Below, piece after piece: positions 53,918-63,900 of a stretch of DNA of 64,000 nucleotides. Position numbers and translations under genes: made by a program. The notes under the pieces are model-generated. The model made no database searches and was not told the DNA's origin. It worked only from the letters and a program-made list of their open reading frames with translations. This DNA is from Tolypeutes matacus (Eukaryota > Chordata > Mammalia > Cingulata > Chlamyphoridae), in contig JAKSZT010033094.1 of the NCBI GenBank assembly GCA_026826555.1, positions 1,443,723 through 1,507,722 on the forward strand, in the 5' to 3' direction. How positions within the stretch are numbered: position 1 is the first letter of the stretch; each line of letters begins with the position of its first letter.

Positions 53918-54003
53918 AGGGGAGCAGGTATAGCTCAGTGGTTGAGCACCTGCTTCCCACGTACGAGGTCCAGGGTTAAATCCCTGGTGCCTCCTTTTAA
54001 AAA
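53918..54003 (+). mobile_element. Monomeric tRNA-like SINE, forward
   Basis: About 86 bp. Box A-like TAGCTCAGTGGTTGAGC and box B-like GGGTTAAATCCC are spaced as in tRNA, followed by a short A-rich tail. The duplication AAGAATGGATAGAAC/AAGAATGGCTAGAAC flanks it (53902 and 54004), with one mismatch. It lacks the extra body of the longer DAS SINEs. Confidence 0.9.
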
Positions 54004-54312
54004 AAGAATGGCTAGAACAACTAGATCAAAGATCAGTAAGGAAATAGAGGTCTTGTACAACCCTATAAACAAACTAGAGCCAGCAGAATATACATTCTTC
54101 TCAAGTACACAGGGAGCATTCCCCAGGTTAGACCATATGTCACCCTACAAGCTACATGAAAACATTGAAATCATAAGTTTCTTCTGTGAACAATATGGAA
54201 TGAAAACAGAAAGCAGTAGCAGTAGGGCAACTGGAAAATTAATAAATATGTGGAGATCAAACAACACGCTCTTAACCAATAGGTCACAGAATAATTTACA
54301 AAGGAATTTAAT

Positions 54313-54409
54313 GTTTTTTTTGTTTTGTTTTTTTACGAGGTACTGGAGATTGAACCCGGGACCTTGTATATGTGAAGTACATGCTCAACCACTGAGCTAC
54401 ACTCATGCT
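54313..54409 (-). mobile_element. Monomeric tRNA-like SINE, reverse
   Basis: Complement of the same type: the T-rich tail at the left, GATTGAACCCGGGACC as box B, and CAACCACTGAGCTACACTC as the head. The duplication GGAATTTAAT/GGAATCTAAT lies at 54303-54312 and 54410-54419. Confidence 0.88.
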
Positions 54410-54639
54410 GGAATCTAATAACACACATTGAGACAAACAGACATGAATACACACATATCAACTTATAGGACACAATGAAAACATTGCTTATAAAGAAATT
54501 TACACCCATAAACACCTACCTTATTTAAAAAATCATCTTAAATCAATAACATAATTTCACACTTAAAGGATCTAGAAAATGAAGAGCAAACAAAATTGTA
54601 CGCCAACGTATTATATAGCTTAGTCCAATTTCTTGAAAC

Positions 54640-55457
54640 ACAACCGGCCCTCTTTATATTTACTCTTAAAAATTCACTGTTCTGATAGAAGGATTGTAAG
54701 GTATGTTTTTTAACAGCAAGTATTTTAGGTAAGCATTTATTATATTTTAATGTTTCCATAAAGAAACTTATTTTTTATGTAATCCTTCGTCTTTCCAATC
54801 TTGCCATTCTGCAACATTCTAAAAGGAAGTGATAAGTAATTTGAGTTAATGCTGTGCCAGGGAGTGGGATTATATTGGCAAACAAAATGATCAATCATCT
54901 CCGTTAATTTCTGATACCAAACAACATGATTTCTGGAGATGGGAAATGGGAAAAACTCTTGGAAAGAAAGAGTATTTTACCTGAAACCTTAAGGATTTGG
55001 CTAGACAAAGTCTAAGACAATTTGCTTGGGCTATGAATTAGTTTGAAGTAATACACATGTATAAACTCCCTGAGAAAGCAGAGAAACTGCCTTTCCAGAA
55101 AGTGAGAGCAGAAAGAACTGCAGACCAATGGGGTGGACTGGACAGGAAAGGGCAGAAGAAAGGAGGGTTGAGGGTCTGAAAGTCATTCATTGTAAGTCCT
55201 AAGGTCCTTGTTCTAAGGCCAGTGGGAGGGAATTCACCTAAGAAGTTAAAGGAGGACTGTGACAAGGTGAGATTTGTTTCAAAGAGAGCCTTTTAGGTGC
55301 AAAATTCACTGAAGTGTAAGGATTCGTGAATGGCACCAAATTTGAAAATAGAGGGGGAAAAAAAAGATTTTGAAAATGGTTCATTACTAGAGGAAAATAC
55401 TGATTATTATGGGAAAGAGGCATATAAAAAATGAGACTATAGGTGTGCTTATTTTGC
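54640..55457. other. Spacer without recognised genes
   Basis: Apparently unique sequence. The frames on either strand are short and domain-free. Confidence 0.45.
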
Positions 55458-55547
55458 CATTCAAATAGAGTTACAGAAGATTAATTTCATTCAAATGGAG
55501 TTACAGAAGATTAAATTCATTCAAATGGAGTTACATAAGATTACACT
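55458..55547. repeat. Three 30-bp tandem repeats
   Basis: Units start at 55458, 55488 and 55518, each with CATTCAAATGGAGTTACA and then GAAGATTA, differing at a few positions. Confidence 0.9.
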
Positions 55548-56814
55548 AAGTGCTTTCAGATTTGGAATTTTTAGCAGGAGAAATTGAGTTTTAATGAATA
55601 CATCTGATTTACAAAAAGCAGTCATTCACTTGGCTCTGAACTATATTAACAATTTAAGTCCCTGAGAGATTCATCCTAAATAATTTTGAGCAGTATGCAA
55701 CCGTAGGTAATCAAAATCACCATCCTGTTTTGATCTCCAAAAACTGATTTCACTTAATGCACAAATTTTACTTTGTGCAAACTTATCCTAATTTGGAGTG
55801 GCATATGTAGATACAGAGAAAAAGAGAGGAATTAAGCATATTTCAAAAATTTTATAGACAAACGAAAAACTAAATAAAATGGAGTTACTAAGGCTAAGAG
55901 GTTTAAAATGGAGTCGGGAGGCCTTTCAGGACTGTATTCTTAAGACTGTCGCAGTCAGATATCACAACTTACCAAGATATGCCAAACGAAAAGCAAAAAT
56001 GTTTCTAAAGACATCTGGACACCATGAAAGATAAAGAAATCAGTAAGCTGCCTAACTTGAAGGATATTTGGAAAGCCCTAAATATCCAGTAATAAATCTT
56101 TACAAAATTAAGTAATCTTTTTCATTAAAAACCCCTGCTTGAAATAGTCCAAGAAAGTCCCAAAGTTGCTACCAGAAACTTTGCAATTCCGAAGCGCAAT
56201 GTCTAAGACCCCAAATAAACGCTTTTCTTGCTATATACAGCACAGTCTGTGATATCTCCATTAACACAAGTTTGCTTTCATTAAAGCGAGCCAAGTAATG
56301 ATAAAGTGAGTTTCGTTTTCTAGAGTGAAAAAGACATTTAAAATTAAACTAAGTTGGGAGTTTTAAGAATTGTACTCGGAAACTTGTCAACATTTTTTTC
56401 TATTATGCAGAATGTAGGATGTAGCAACTGGTAAAAATGTATTAATAAAATGTATCAATAAAAGCATAGACAAAGGGGCACCATTTTTCCTTTCCCCTCG
56501 GGCTGCAACAAGGCTCAACAAGGACTGACCTGTCCCCAACTTATCCAATTGGAAGGTCCCAATATTTTGCATATTCGTTCCGGTATTGGGTATGGTGTTT
56601 CTCTTTCTCTGGGTCGGTATAAGAATTATCTCCAAGAAAAATCCTGACTGGCTGGAAAAAAATACCTTGCATTATGCCAGATTTCAAGCTGGCAATCCCC
56701 TCACTGAATGGATATTAGGTAAAATAAGTCTTCCGAAAATATTTCATGAGAAAGCAAAGAATCATTCACACAGCAACAGAGAAGAAAATGAAGGTTCTGT
56801 GTCCGCTCTTTAAG
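55548..56814. other. Spacer, possible old LTR remnant
   Basis: No gene is supported. The stretch at about 55875-56260 has retroviral-LTR-like text (AAAATGGAGTCGGGAGGCC and CCCCAAATAAACGCTTTTC) but I could not define its ends. Confidence 0.35.
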
Positions 56815-57560
56815 AAATAAACATCTCGCGGTAGCCGCGGCAAAGCTCCCTCCCCAACGTCAGGCTGCAAATAGAAAGCTTTTCACTCACTGTGGAAGAC
56901 GCCCGACTTGTCCCAGAGCCACCGGCGCTCCCGGGTGGGTCCCGGGGAAGTTTCTGAGGGAGGTTTGAGGCCACAGGAGCGGGTGCCTGGAGGCCGAGGG
57001 CGCGCAGGGCGGGAGGCTGCTTCTGACTCTGTAGTGCACGCTAGCCCGGCCCTCTGGCTGAATCACTGAGATGTGTTCAGCTTACTCCGTGCCAGGGACT
57101 GAGCCCCGGAGAAGTGGACTCCTCAGCAGAGTCAACACTGAAGGTCCCAGAAAGAAGAGTCAGCCGGAGGAGGAGCAGGGTGGTAATCTCTCCGTGCCCA
57201 GATTCTTCTGTCCACATCAACCCTGCGATCTGGGCTGTTCTCCCCACCCCCACGCATCCGGGCAAGCCCAGGATAAAGCTCTAACACCATGACAATTGGA
57301 GGATGTGTCCTCCCACGTGACGCCCCGCAGAAGCCCCACCTGCTCTGAGTCCTCCTCCTCCAACCCACGCCCCTTCGGTCCTCTACAGTCAGGGGATGTC
57401 CAGTTGTTCCTGAACTTAGGGCTAAAGGAGGGTCCTCTGTCAAGGATCACATCGCTAGCTGGAAGCGGCGCTGGCCCGAGCCAGTGTTCCCAGCCCAGGG
57501 CGCAAAGAGCTGCATGAGTGGAGAAGCCAGGAGGGGGAACCGCTCCAGCGTGGGAGGTGT
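56815..57560. promoter_or_regulatory. CpG-rich segment, candidate promoter
   Basis: GC-rich sequence with many CpG (CTCGCGGTAGCCGCGGC near 56825; GAGGGCGCGCAGGGCGGG near 56996) stands out from the AT-rich surroundings. On the minus strand the text ends in GTCTTCCACA followed by GTGAGTG (56884-56890), a good splice donor. It could be the first non-coding exon of a minus-strand gene; the zinc-finger gene lies about 18.8 kb downstream in that direction. The plus-strand frames have no recognisable domain. Confidence 0.45.
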
Positions 57561-58447
57561 TGAGGCTCCTCCCCATCACATGCTCCACTGAACATGCCCA
57601 AGAAATCATTGTCAGTGCTCACAGCGTGGGTGGTTTCTATGCGGTAAAGAAGCTCTTTTGTTTTTCCATCCTTGTAAATTTCTCCCCTAGGCTCTCCCTG
57701 TAATAAGTAAAATGTCTCTAGCCCGGGAAGTGAAAAATTAACCATTAATTAGAATTGAAAAGCTTGTTTTACACCAAGAAAATAAACTCTGTTGCTTGAA
57801 AGCTTTCCATCAGAGGATCTAATCCACCCCTCAGCACCTTGGGTCATGTAATGACCACCCCCTACAAGGTGTAATCAAGTGTTTTAGGAGCTGGACTGCC
57901 TGAGTGTCAGTCTCCACCTGTCCCAGTGTCTGGAGTGTGTCTTCAGCTCCCTCTGCCTCTCTGTCACCACCTATAAATAAACAGGAAGAAAATGGAACCT
58001 GGCTCAGAGGGCTACTGTGAGGTTTCTGTGGGAACCAAATTAACAGCTGAGTTTATGGTTGTGCTCCCTGTTACCTCTTTTATGATCTATTCTGATTTTT
58101 AAAAACAAACCTGTGAACCAGTTTTAAATTAATTTGCCACAATTCATTTTGCTTCAGTTCTCAATTCAGAGATGCCTTTTGTGGGGTTCATCAATGTTGG
58201 TACATCTTCCTTTTTGTAGTAGTGACCCGGCAAAGGAAATCCCTTGACCATGTTACTGCTAGAGTTGCATGAAATTCGACTGAGGATTTCCTGTGGGAAA
58301 GAGCTGGGAAAGTGAGAATGAATCATTTCACTTGAAGATTAATTATAAAAACCTGCACCTGTAGCAGAGCGTTGCAGCAGGCCTATGTTGGGCCCATAAC
58401 CCAAGGCTGAAGACTCACACCAAGATTCTGGTATGCCTTGGTCCTTC
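57561..58447. other. Spacer upstream of the endogenous retrovirus
   Basis: No supported gene. Short incidental frames only. Confidence 0.45.
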
Positions 58448-58772
58448 TGAGGCAGGATAGTTTAGGGAAAAGGAAGCCACAGCCGAGACCCGGCAGGGAA
58501 TGTGGCTGTGAAACCCAGCCTGCCCCCCCCCCCCCCCCCGAGAACTGACAGGTGAGGTAACCAATCAGAGTAGCAAACAGATTGGGCCCCTTCCCCAACA
58601 TTAGGAAGCGGAGAAGTGAATAATGGCTTAATAAGGGTAGCCCCACACACCCAAATGCTCTCTCTCTGCCTAGAGGAGCCCGCACCTACATCTGTTTTCT
58701 CACATTCTATTCTTTGCTCCCATTTCTCAATAAACTACTGGCCTACCCTATGGCGTGCTTTTAAATTCTTTT

Positions 58773-59511
58773 TTTATTTTTTATTATTTTTTATTTTTCC
58801 CCTGAGTTGGCTCCCTCATCTGCTTGCTCATTGTTTGTTCATTGTTTCCTCGTTGTCTGCTCATTGTTTTTCTTATTTTTAAAAAAGATTTATTTATGTA
58901 TCCCTCCCCCCGCCCCGTTATTTTGCGCTCGCGGTCTGCTCTCTGTGTGTTCTTCTGTGTCTGCTTGTCTTCACTTTAGGTGGCACCGGGAACCGATCCT
59001 GGGACCTTCCGGAGTGGAGAGAGGAGCTCAATTTCTTGCATCACCTCAGCTCCCTGTCTGCTGCATCTCTGATTGTCTATCTTCTGTGTCTCTTTTTGTT
59101 GTGTCATCTTGGTGCACCAGCTCTCCGCGCGGGCCAGCTCACCGCATGGGCCAGCTTGCTTTTCACCAGGAGGCCCCGGGAATCGAACCCTGCACCTCCT
59201 ATATGGTAAACAGGAGCCCAATTGCTTGAGCCATACCTGCTTCCTTCACAGTTTTTTGTTTGTTGGTTTTTTTGCTCATTGTCTGCTCATTGTTTGTTTT
59301 GTTTTGTTTTTTGCTTATTGTCTGCTCATTGTTTTTACTCATTGTCTGCTCGTTGTTTTTGCTTATTTGTCTGCTCATTGCTTTTGCTCGTGGTCTGCTT
59401 GTTTGTCTGCTCGTTGTTTGCTTGATTTCTTTAGGAGGCACCAGGAACTGAACCTGGGACTTCCCATGTGGGAGGCGGGTACTCAACTTGCTTGAGCCAC
59501 ATCCACTCCCC
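58773..59511 (-). mobile_element. Nested reverse DAS-type SINEs with an expanded repeat
   Basis: Bounded by the perfect 12-bp duplication TTAAATTCTTTT (58761-58772 and 59512-59523). An inner SINE (about 58876-59245), with its own A-tail and tRNA-like head, interrupts an outer SINE. The outer SINE's body is a run of variants of TGCTCATTGTC (58820-58870 and 59270-59425). The outer head (GGCACCAGGAACTGAACCTG) is near 59436. Confidence 0.85.
59270..59425. repeat. Minisatellite-like run in a SINE body
   Basis: At least seven imperfect units around GCTCATTGTCT and GTTTTTGCT, with spacing from about 18 to 30 bp. Confidence 0.75.
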
Positions 59512-59583
59512 TTAAATTCTTTTATGTAACATAGCCAAGAACCTGAAGGAATCCATCATCCCCTGACTTTCCCCAACTTCATT

Positions 59584-59601
59584 TGGCGAGCCAGCCAGGA
59601 G
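59584..59601 (+). other. Retroviral primer binding site, tRNA-Arg
   Basis: TGGCGAGCCAGCCAGGAG is complementary to the 3' 18 nt of mammalian tRNA-Arg(ACG) including CCA, with no mismatch to the tRNA sequence I recall. It lies 2 bp after the LTR's terminal CA. Confidence 0.85.
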
Positions 59602-60500
59602 TTCTAGAGTCAAGTAAGTCTCCCCAACCCCAGCAAGGATTGGTGAGTCCAAACTTTTAATTATAGCCTGTTTGTGCTCTCTTTTGTTTCCTTTTGCCTA
59701 CTGGTGTCCTACTGGTCTGTGAGATGTTTTTGAGTGTCTTAGGAAATGAAAATGCATTTGCTAGTGAGACTTTCGTCCCACCCTTGGTAGCACAGGGTGC
59801 TCCTTTTCAGTCCCTGCAAGGTTCTGACATTGCCTTGGAGCTCCCTGAGGCTGTTTGCCGGCTAGAGCAGAACAATTAATTTCTAATCTCTTAATGGAAT
59901 TTCAATGTCTGGTTTAACTGTGAAACTCCCTGGCAGTGGCCATAAAATGAGACCACTTAATAAGCCAAAAGGAAGGTTTCAAGCCAGCCCCTTTTCTAGG
60001 AAGAATCACATATGCAGCTTGGTGGCTTAAGTCCAGAACCTAGGTCTGGGTGTCTCCCAAGTCTATGTCATCCTGGGGATGCCCAGCAGCAAGAGCTCTG
60101 TGATTCCTGGGATGCTGGGAAACAGAGCAGCAACTCTAAACATCCCCCAGGACTTAAGTGGCCTGGGCGCTTCGGTTTAGAAGGTCCCAAATGTCCCCCA
60201 AGACTTGAGTGGCTGGGGTGCTTCGGTTTGGGAGCTTGTTCCAAACATCACCCAGGACTTGAACATCCTGGGTGCTGCGGTTTGGAGGGTAAAAGTTTAC
60301 TCAGACTCGGAGTCTGGGACGCCAGATTAGCTGACAAACTCTTCTTTATTTTTCCTGGAATGGTGGGTGTGGCCTCTAGAACACCACATCGCCGACAGTT
60401 AGACCTCCTGTGTAAAAGGGAAGGGAAGCAGTCAGAGAGTCCATATGTCCAACTCTTTATGGCTCTATTTCAGAACACAAGTTTAAATGGGTCTTGCAGG
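59602..60500 (+). other. Provirus leader region with tandem repeats
   Basis: No gag domain is recognisable. Three imperfect units at about 60138, 60188 and 60243 (core GACTTGAGTGGCTGGGGTGC and GCTTCGGTTTGG) form a tandem array of about 50-55-bp period, which produces the repetitive 167-codon frame 60012-60515. I treat that frame as non-coding. Confidence 0.6.
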
Positions 60501-61300
60501 TTGTGTTATGCTTGAGAAGTGAAACTGCCCTTTTAGTTGAGCAAGCCACCAAATTAACCTGGGGGCAACCTCTCACAGTCTTCAGCCCACACCAGGTGAA
60601 AGACGCACTTGAGGCCAAGGGCCACCAATAGCTTACAGGTAGCTGGTTAATTAAATGCCAGGCTCAATTACTAGAGACCCCTGAGGTGCAGCTAAGGGTG
60701 TGTTTGATCCTCAACCCAGCCACCCTGCTACCAGCAGAGGGCCAAGGGTCAGATCCTGAGGGGCCCTTCCTCCACTCCTGCCTTGAAATTCTTAATCAAA
60801 AACACTCAAGCCAGCCAGACTTAAAGGATGAGCCTCTAGCAAACCCAGACTTTGAGTGGTTCACAGATGGAAGCAGTTTTATTAGGGATGGAATTAAAAG
60901 ATCAGGCTATGCAGTGGTCTCTCAATTTGAAATTATAGAGGCCCAAGTCCTTCCCCTTAGGACCTTAGCCCAGGGGGGCAGAGCTGGTTGTCCTCACCTG
61001 AAGTTTAAAACTGGCAGCTGGAAAAGCAGCTAACGCAGAGACTCCAAGTGTGCTGTCCTCGTCCTCCATAGTCACTGTGCCGGGTGGCAAGAACAAGGCT
61101 TGCTAACAGTGGGTCGCTTATTCAGCACAGGCAAGAAATCCTAGATTTACTGGAGGCTGTTCTGTTGCCCCAAGAAATAGCAGTTATGCATGGCCCAGGG
61201 CACCAGAAGACAGACATTGCTAAAGCTAGGGGAAGAGCAGATGCAGCAGCTACTAGTATCCAGGAGCTCGGGAACAAAATCCTCCCTAGCCCCAACTATG
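60500..61300 (+). pseudogene. Retroviral pol remnant: RT end and RNase H
   Basis: Text from about 60530 resembles the RT connection region. Frame 60686-61033 has the RNase H start, NPDFEWFTDGSSF, with the first catalytic aspartate in FTDGSS. Frame 61084-61308 holds the RNase H end, including AVMHGPGHQK and a later ADAAA. Stops and a frame change between the two parts disable it. Confidence 0.85.
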
Positions 61301-61339
61301 AGTTCTAATCAAAACCTGGCAGGAGAACAGGCCTCACTT

Positions 61340-61460
61340 CCAATTAGAGACAAAATGGAAGGGACCTTACTTAATGGGTCTGATCATACCCACAGCTGTT
61401 AAGGTTAAAGGAATTGTCAGCTGGGTGCACTTATCCTGAGTGAAGCCAGCTGCCCAAGGA
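61340..61460 (+). pseudogene. Retroviral integrase C-terminal remnant
   Basis: One frame around 61380-61440 reads PTAVKVKGIVSWVHLS followed by a stop, resembling the C-terminal end of class I ERV integrases. The catalytic core is missing, indicating a large internal deletion. Confidence 0.6.
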
Positions 61461-61638
61461 AGTGCCAATATTGGATGGCCTGAAATTCCTCTTCAAGAGA
61501 CAAAGTTAAGTAGTGTCTGTGTCAAAGTCGGCTGTTCCCCCTAATTCTAGCCCAAAGGCCTATTGCTAGAGGGAGGGCAAGCCAGACACTCCTTAAGAAA
61601 TCTGTCTGTGTCCATTTCCTGTATTTTCTCACCATGCA

Positions 61639-61995
61639 ATGACTAAAAGGGCAGTGTCTCTCCTCATCCCTCTCTTAGCTGTCTTAGGCATAACTGCTGT
61701 GGGAACTAAGGTTGACAGTGTATACCAAACCCAGCAGGTCTATCACAATCTCTCCCTAGAGTTAACCAACAGCATAGAAGAAACTAGCTGTGCCTTAGAA
61801 GCCCTAAGACAGCAGACAGACTCTCTTGCCACTGTGGTGCTGCAAAATTGCAAGGCACTAAACATGCTAAAAGCAACACAGGGAGGGATATGTCTGTTTC
61901 TCAAGGAATAATGCTATTTCTATGTAAATTGCTTTGGAATAGTCCTAGACAGCATTTGAAATCTGCAAGATGAAGCACACCAACTTTGGGAGGAT
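61639..61995 (+). pseudogene. Retroviral env transmembrane-subunit remnant
   Basis: Open for 90 codons (61639-61911). A hydrophobic stretch near the start (SLLIPLLAVLGITA) looks like a fusion-peptide region, followed by a heptad-like helix and a QGGIC-containing segment in the position of the gammaretroviral immunosuppressive-domain region. The frame stops at 61909-61911; related text continues after the stop. The surface subunit and membrane anchor are absent, so it cannot make an envelope. Confidence 0.8.
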
Positions 61996-62052
61996 GCAGC
62001 CTCTGAAGGCACCTGGCCTTTCCTACTCTCGTGCTCCAGTATACTTTTAGTG

Positions 62053-62247
62053 CAGCGGTTCTTAACAAGCGGTCCGTGACCCTGAATTGAAATTCAGAAA
62101 AAACCACTATTCTTGTGGGGATGTGTTGGTGCAGGTATGATATATTTATTAAATAATACACAGTATCGTGTGTACTTAGTAAGGAGTCTGTGGTTTTCAC
62201 ATGACTGGTAAAGGGGTCAGTGGAACAAAAAATGTTAAGAACCCCTG
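62053..62247. mobile_element. hAT-type MITE, 195 bp
   Basis: The ends are CAGCGGTTCTTAAC and, inverted, CAGGGGTTCTTAAC (13 of 14 match). A perfect 8-bp duplication TTTTAGTG lies at 62045-62052 and 62248-62255. Eight-bp duplications and CAG-type ends are hallmarks of hAT elements. It encodes nothing. Confidence 0.9.
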
Positions 62248-62519
62248 TTTTAGTGGGACCATGTATCTTCAAAATTCTAATTAAGGTTATTTCTTCCAAA
62301 ACCAACACCTTCCGGAACAAGGTATTAGTCATGCGGGGATTCATCCAGCTCCACCCCCGGTACTGGACTCACCTTCCTCCAACCGTGATAGAACAGCCAG
62401 AGGGTTTTTACGCCTTGTCAGGTAGGGCCTAATCCCCCTAACTAGCAGGAAGTAGCTACAGAAGAATGACCATCGTCCTTCAGCAGCCCCGTAAGAATAA
62501 GGGGAGTGTGAGGGGAGAC

Positions 62520-62987
62520 TGAGGCAGGATAGTTTAGAGAAAAGGAAGATGTGCCACAGCTGAGACCTGACAGCGACTGTGGTCATGAAACCCCGGCCGG
62601 ATCCCTGCCACAAAGTCCCATTTGGGTCTAGGGGAAGCCCCGGATGCCTTCAAAAGGCCTCGCCGTTGGTCCCCTGGGAACTGACAGGTACGGTAACTAA
62701 TCAGAACACCAAACACCTGGGGCCTCTGCCCCCAATATTAGGGAGGGGAGGAATGAATAATGGCTTAATAAGGGTAGCCTCACAAACCCAAACACCCTCT
62801 CTCTGCCTTAGAGGAGCCCATACCTACATCCGGGGGTGCACAATTCTGTTCTTTTCTCCCATTCTGTTCTTTTCTCCCATTTCTCAATAAACTACTGGCC
62901 TACTCTATGGCCTTTTCTAAAATTCTTTTACGTAACATAGCCAAGAACCTGGAGGAATCCATTATTCCCCGACTTCCCCCAACTCCG
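62520..62987 (+). mobile_element. 3' LTR
   Basis: Starts TGAGGCAGGATAG directly after a purine-rich tract (62498-62519, likely polypurine primer), has AATAAA at 62886-62891 and ends CAACTCCG. It retains the about 75-bp U3 segment missing in the 5' LTR. Confidence 0.88.
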
Positions 62988-63496
62988 TTTCTTCTTTGGG
63001 GCATGCCAGGGCTCCTTCCTCCCACCTCTTCTGCTTGCGATGGACGCCCCCTCCCTCGGTGAGGTCATGGCCGAGGTTCCAGCTCTGTGCAGACGGCTTC
63101 CAATTAGAACTCCAGCCTGGATTCCAGAACCCTGCATCCGGCTGCCCTCTTGACACCTCCACTTGGCTGTTTAACCCTGCATCTCTCACTGTCCACTCCG
63201 CTCCCTCCAAACCGGATCCTCTCCCAACCTGAGAGCGTGACAACAGCGCCTTTCCCGTTGCTCTGGCCAAAGGCCCTTGCAGTGCGCCTCGGTTCCCCTT
63301 TTTTTCTCGCACCCACGTCCCATCTGCCAGCAAACCCGGTCAGCCCCACTTTCTAAATATATCCAGGACCTGGTCACCTTCCCTAGGCCCCACCCCCTGA
63401 ACTCCTACCAGCCTGGCCCCAGGCCTCAGCATCCCTTTCCTGGGCGCTCACCATCTTCCCCTCGGGGGTCTCCGCTGTTGCCCTGGCCCGGTCAGG
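62988..63496. other. GC-rich flank, no gene recognised
   Basis: GC-rich, CpG-containing sequence. Several overlapping frames on both strands show no recognisable domain. Confidence 0.45.
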
Positions 63497-63715
63497 CTAT
63501 TCTTTGGGATTTGGAGGTTGTCCTGGGTACCTTTGTGGCAACGGATGTAGGCCATTTTAAATCAGCATGCACCACTCAGAACTGAGTGGGAGAGAGTGTG
63601 GTCTACAGTGTGAACTGTGGTCTATGGTTGGTGGCAAGGCCCCAGGATGTATAAGTCCATTGAGGGTGGTGGGCCACACTGTGGGAGATGTTTGTGTGGG
63701 ATTCCAGAGCTCGCC
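63497..63715 (+). mobile_element. L1 3' UTR (unit B) fragment
   Basis: Parallels about 5710-5930 (GAGAGTGTGGTCTACAGTGT; GGCAAGGCCCCAGGATGTAT) but lacks the A-rich end. Confidence 0.65.
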
Positions 63716-63784
63716 TGCTCCGCCGGAGGACATGACGCCAAAGTCCTTATAATGCCGCAAGACTTCCCGGGAGATCCGCTCCAC

Positions 63785-63900
63785 GCCCCCCCCCCCCGCC
63801 CCCGCATCACTTCTGTGACCTCACCCCCCTACCGCCGCCGCCCCACCCCCGCACCCTCCCCCCCCCTCCCGGCCTCCCCTTCCCCCCCCCCACGCTCCCC
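63785..63900. repeat. C-rich low-complexity tract
   Basis: Several C-runs of 6-12 bp (63788-63797, 63859-63866, 63883-63890). G-quadruplex potential lies on the minus strand. The adjacent sequence to 64000 is CpG-containing and may continue as a CpG island beyond the window. Confidence 0.8.

Larger units (their letters stand above)
53837..54640 (+). mobile_element. L1 ORF2 fragment, forward, with two small SINEs
   Basis: Endonuclease-region text (AEYTFFSSTQGAFPRLDHMS near 54085) is interrupted by a forward (53918-54003) and a reverse (54313-54409) monomeric SINE. Confidence 0.8.
58448..59581 (+). mobile_element. 5' LTR, split by a SINE insertion
   Basis: Starts TGAGGCAGGATAG and ends CAACTTCA. 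AATAAA lies at 58729-58734. Without the 58773-59523 insertion it is about 383 bp. Relative to the 3' LTR it lacks about 75 bp in U3, replaced by a C-run at 58525-58541. Confidence 0.88.
58448..62987 (+). mobile_element. Class I endogenous retrovirus with two LTRs
   Basis: A provirus with 5' LTR 58448-59581, PBS 59584-59601, a decayed interior and 3' LTR 62520-62987. The PBS matches tRNA-Arg. The interior keeps RT-thumb/RNase H, integrase-end and transmembrane-env remnants in the normal pol-env order; gag, protease, most RT and most integrase are unrecognisable or deleted. Possible flanking duplication CTTC/TTTC. Insertions of a SINE (58773-59511) and a hAT-type MITE (62053-62247) date from after integration. 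No frame is intact. Confidence 0.88.

Noticed and set aside
53918..54409. tRNA genes
   Set aside because: Box A and box B are present, but both copies have A-tails and target-site duplications, so they are SINEs.
57071..57292. A small gene in the CpG-rich block
   Set aside because: Overlapping frames occur on both strands, typical of GC-rich DNA. No domain or splice evidence supports a choice.
58820..59430. A CRISPR-like repeat array
   Set aside because: Units vary in length and sequence with no conserved spacing; this is a SINE body expansion in a mammalian genome.
60012..60515. A 167-codon proline/glycine-rich protein
   Set aside because: It is generated by three tandem DNA units in the provirus leader and has no recognised domain.
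63000..63585. Protein-coding exons in the GC-rich right flank
   Set aside because: Frames overlap on both strands and none shows a recognisable domain or convincing splice structure within the window.
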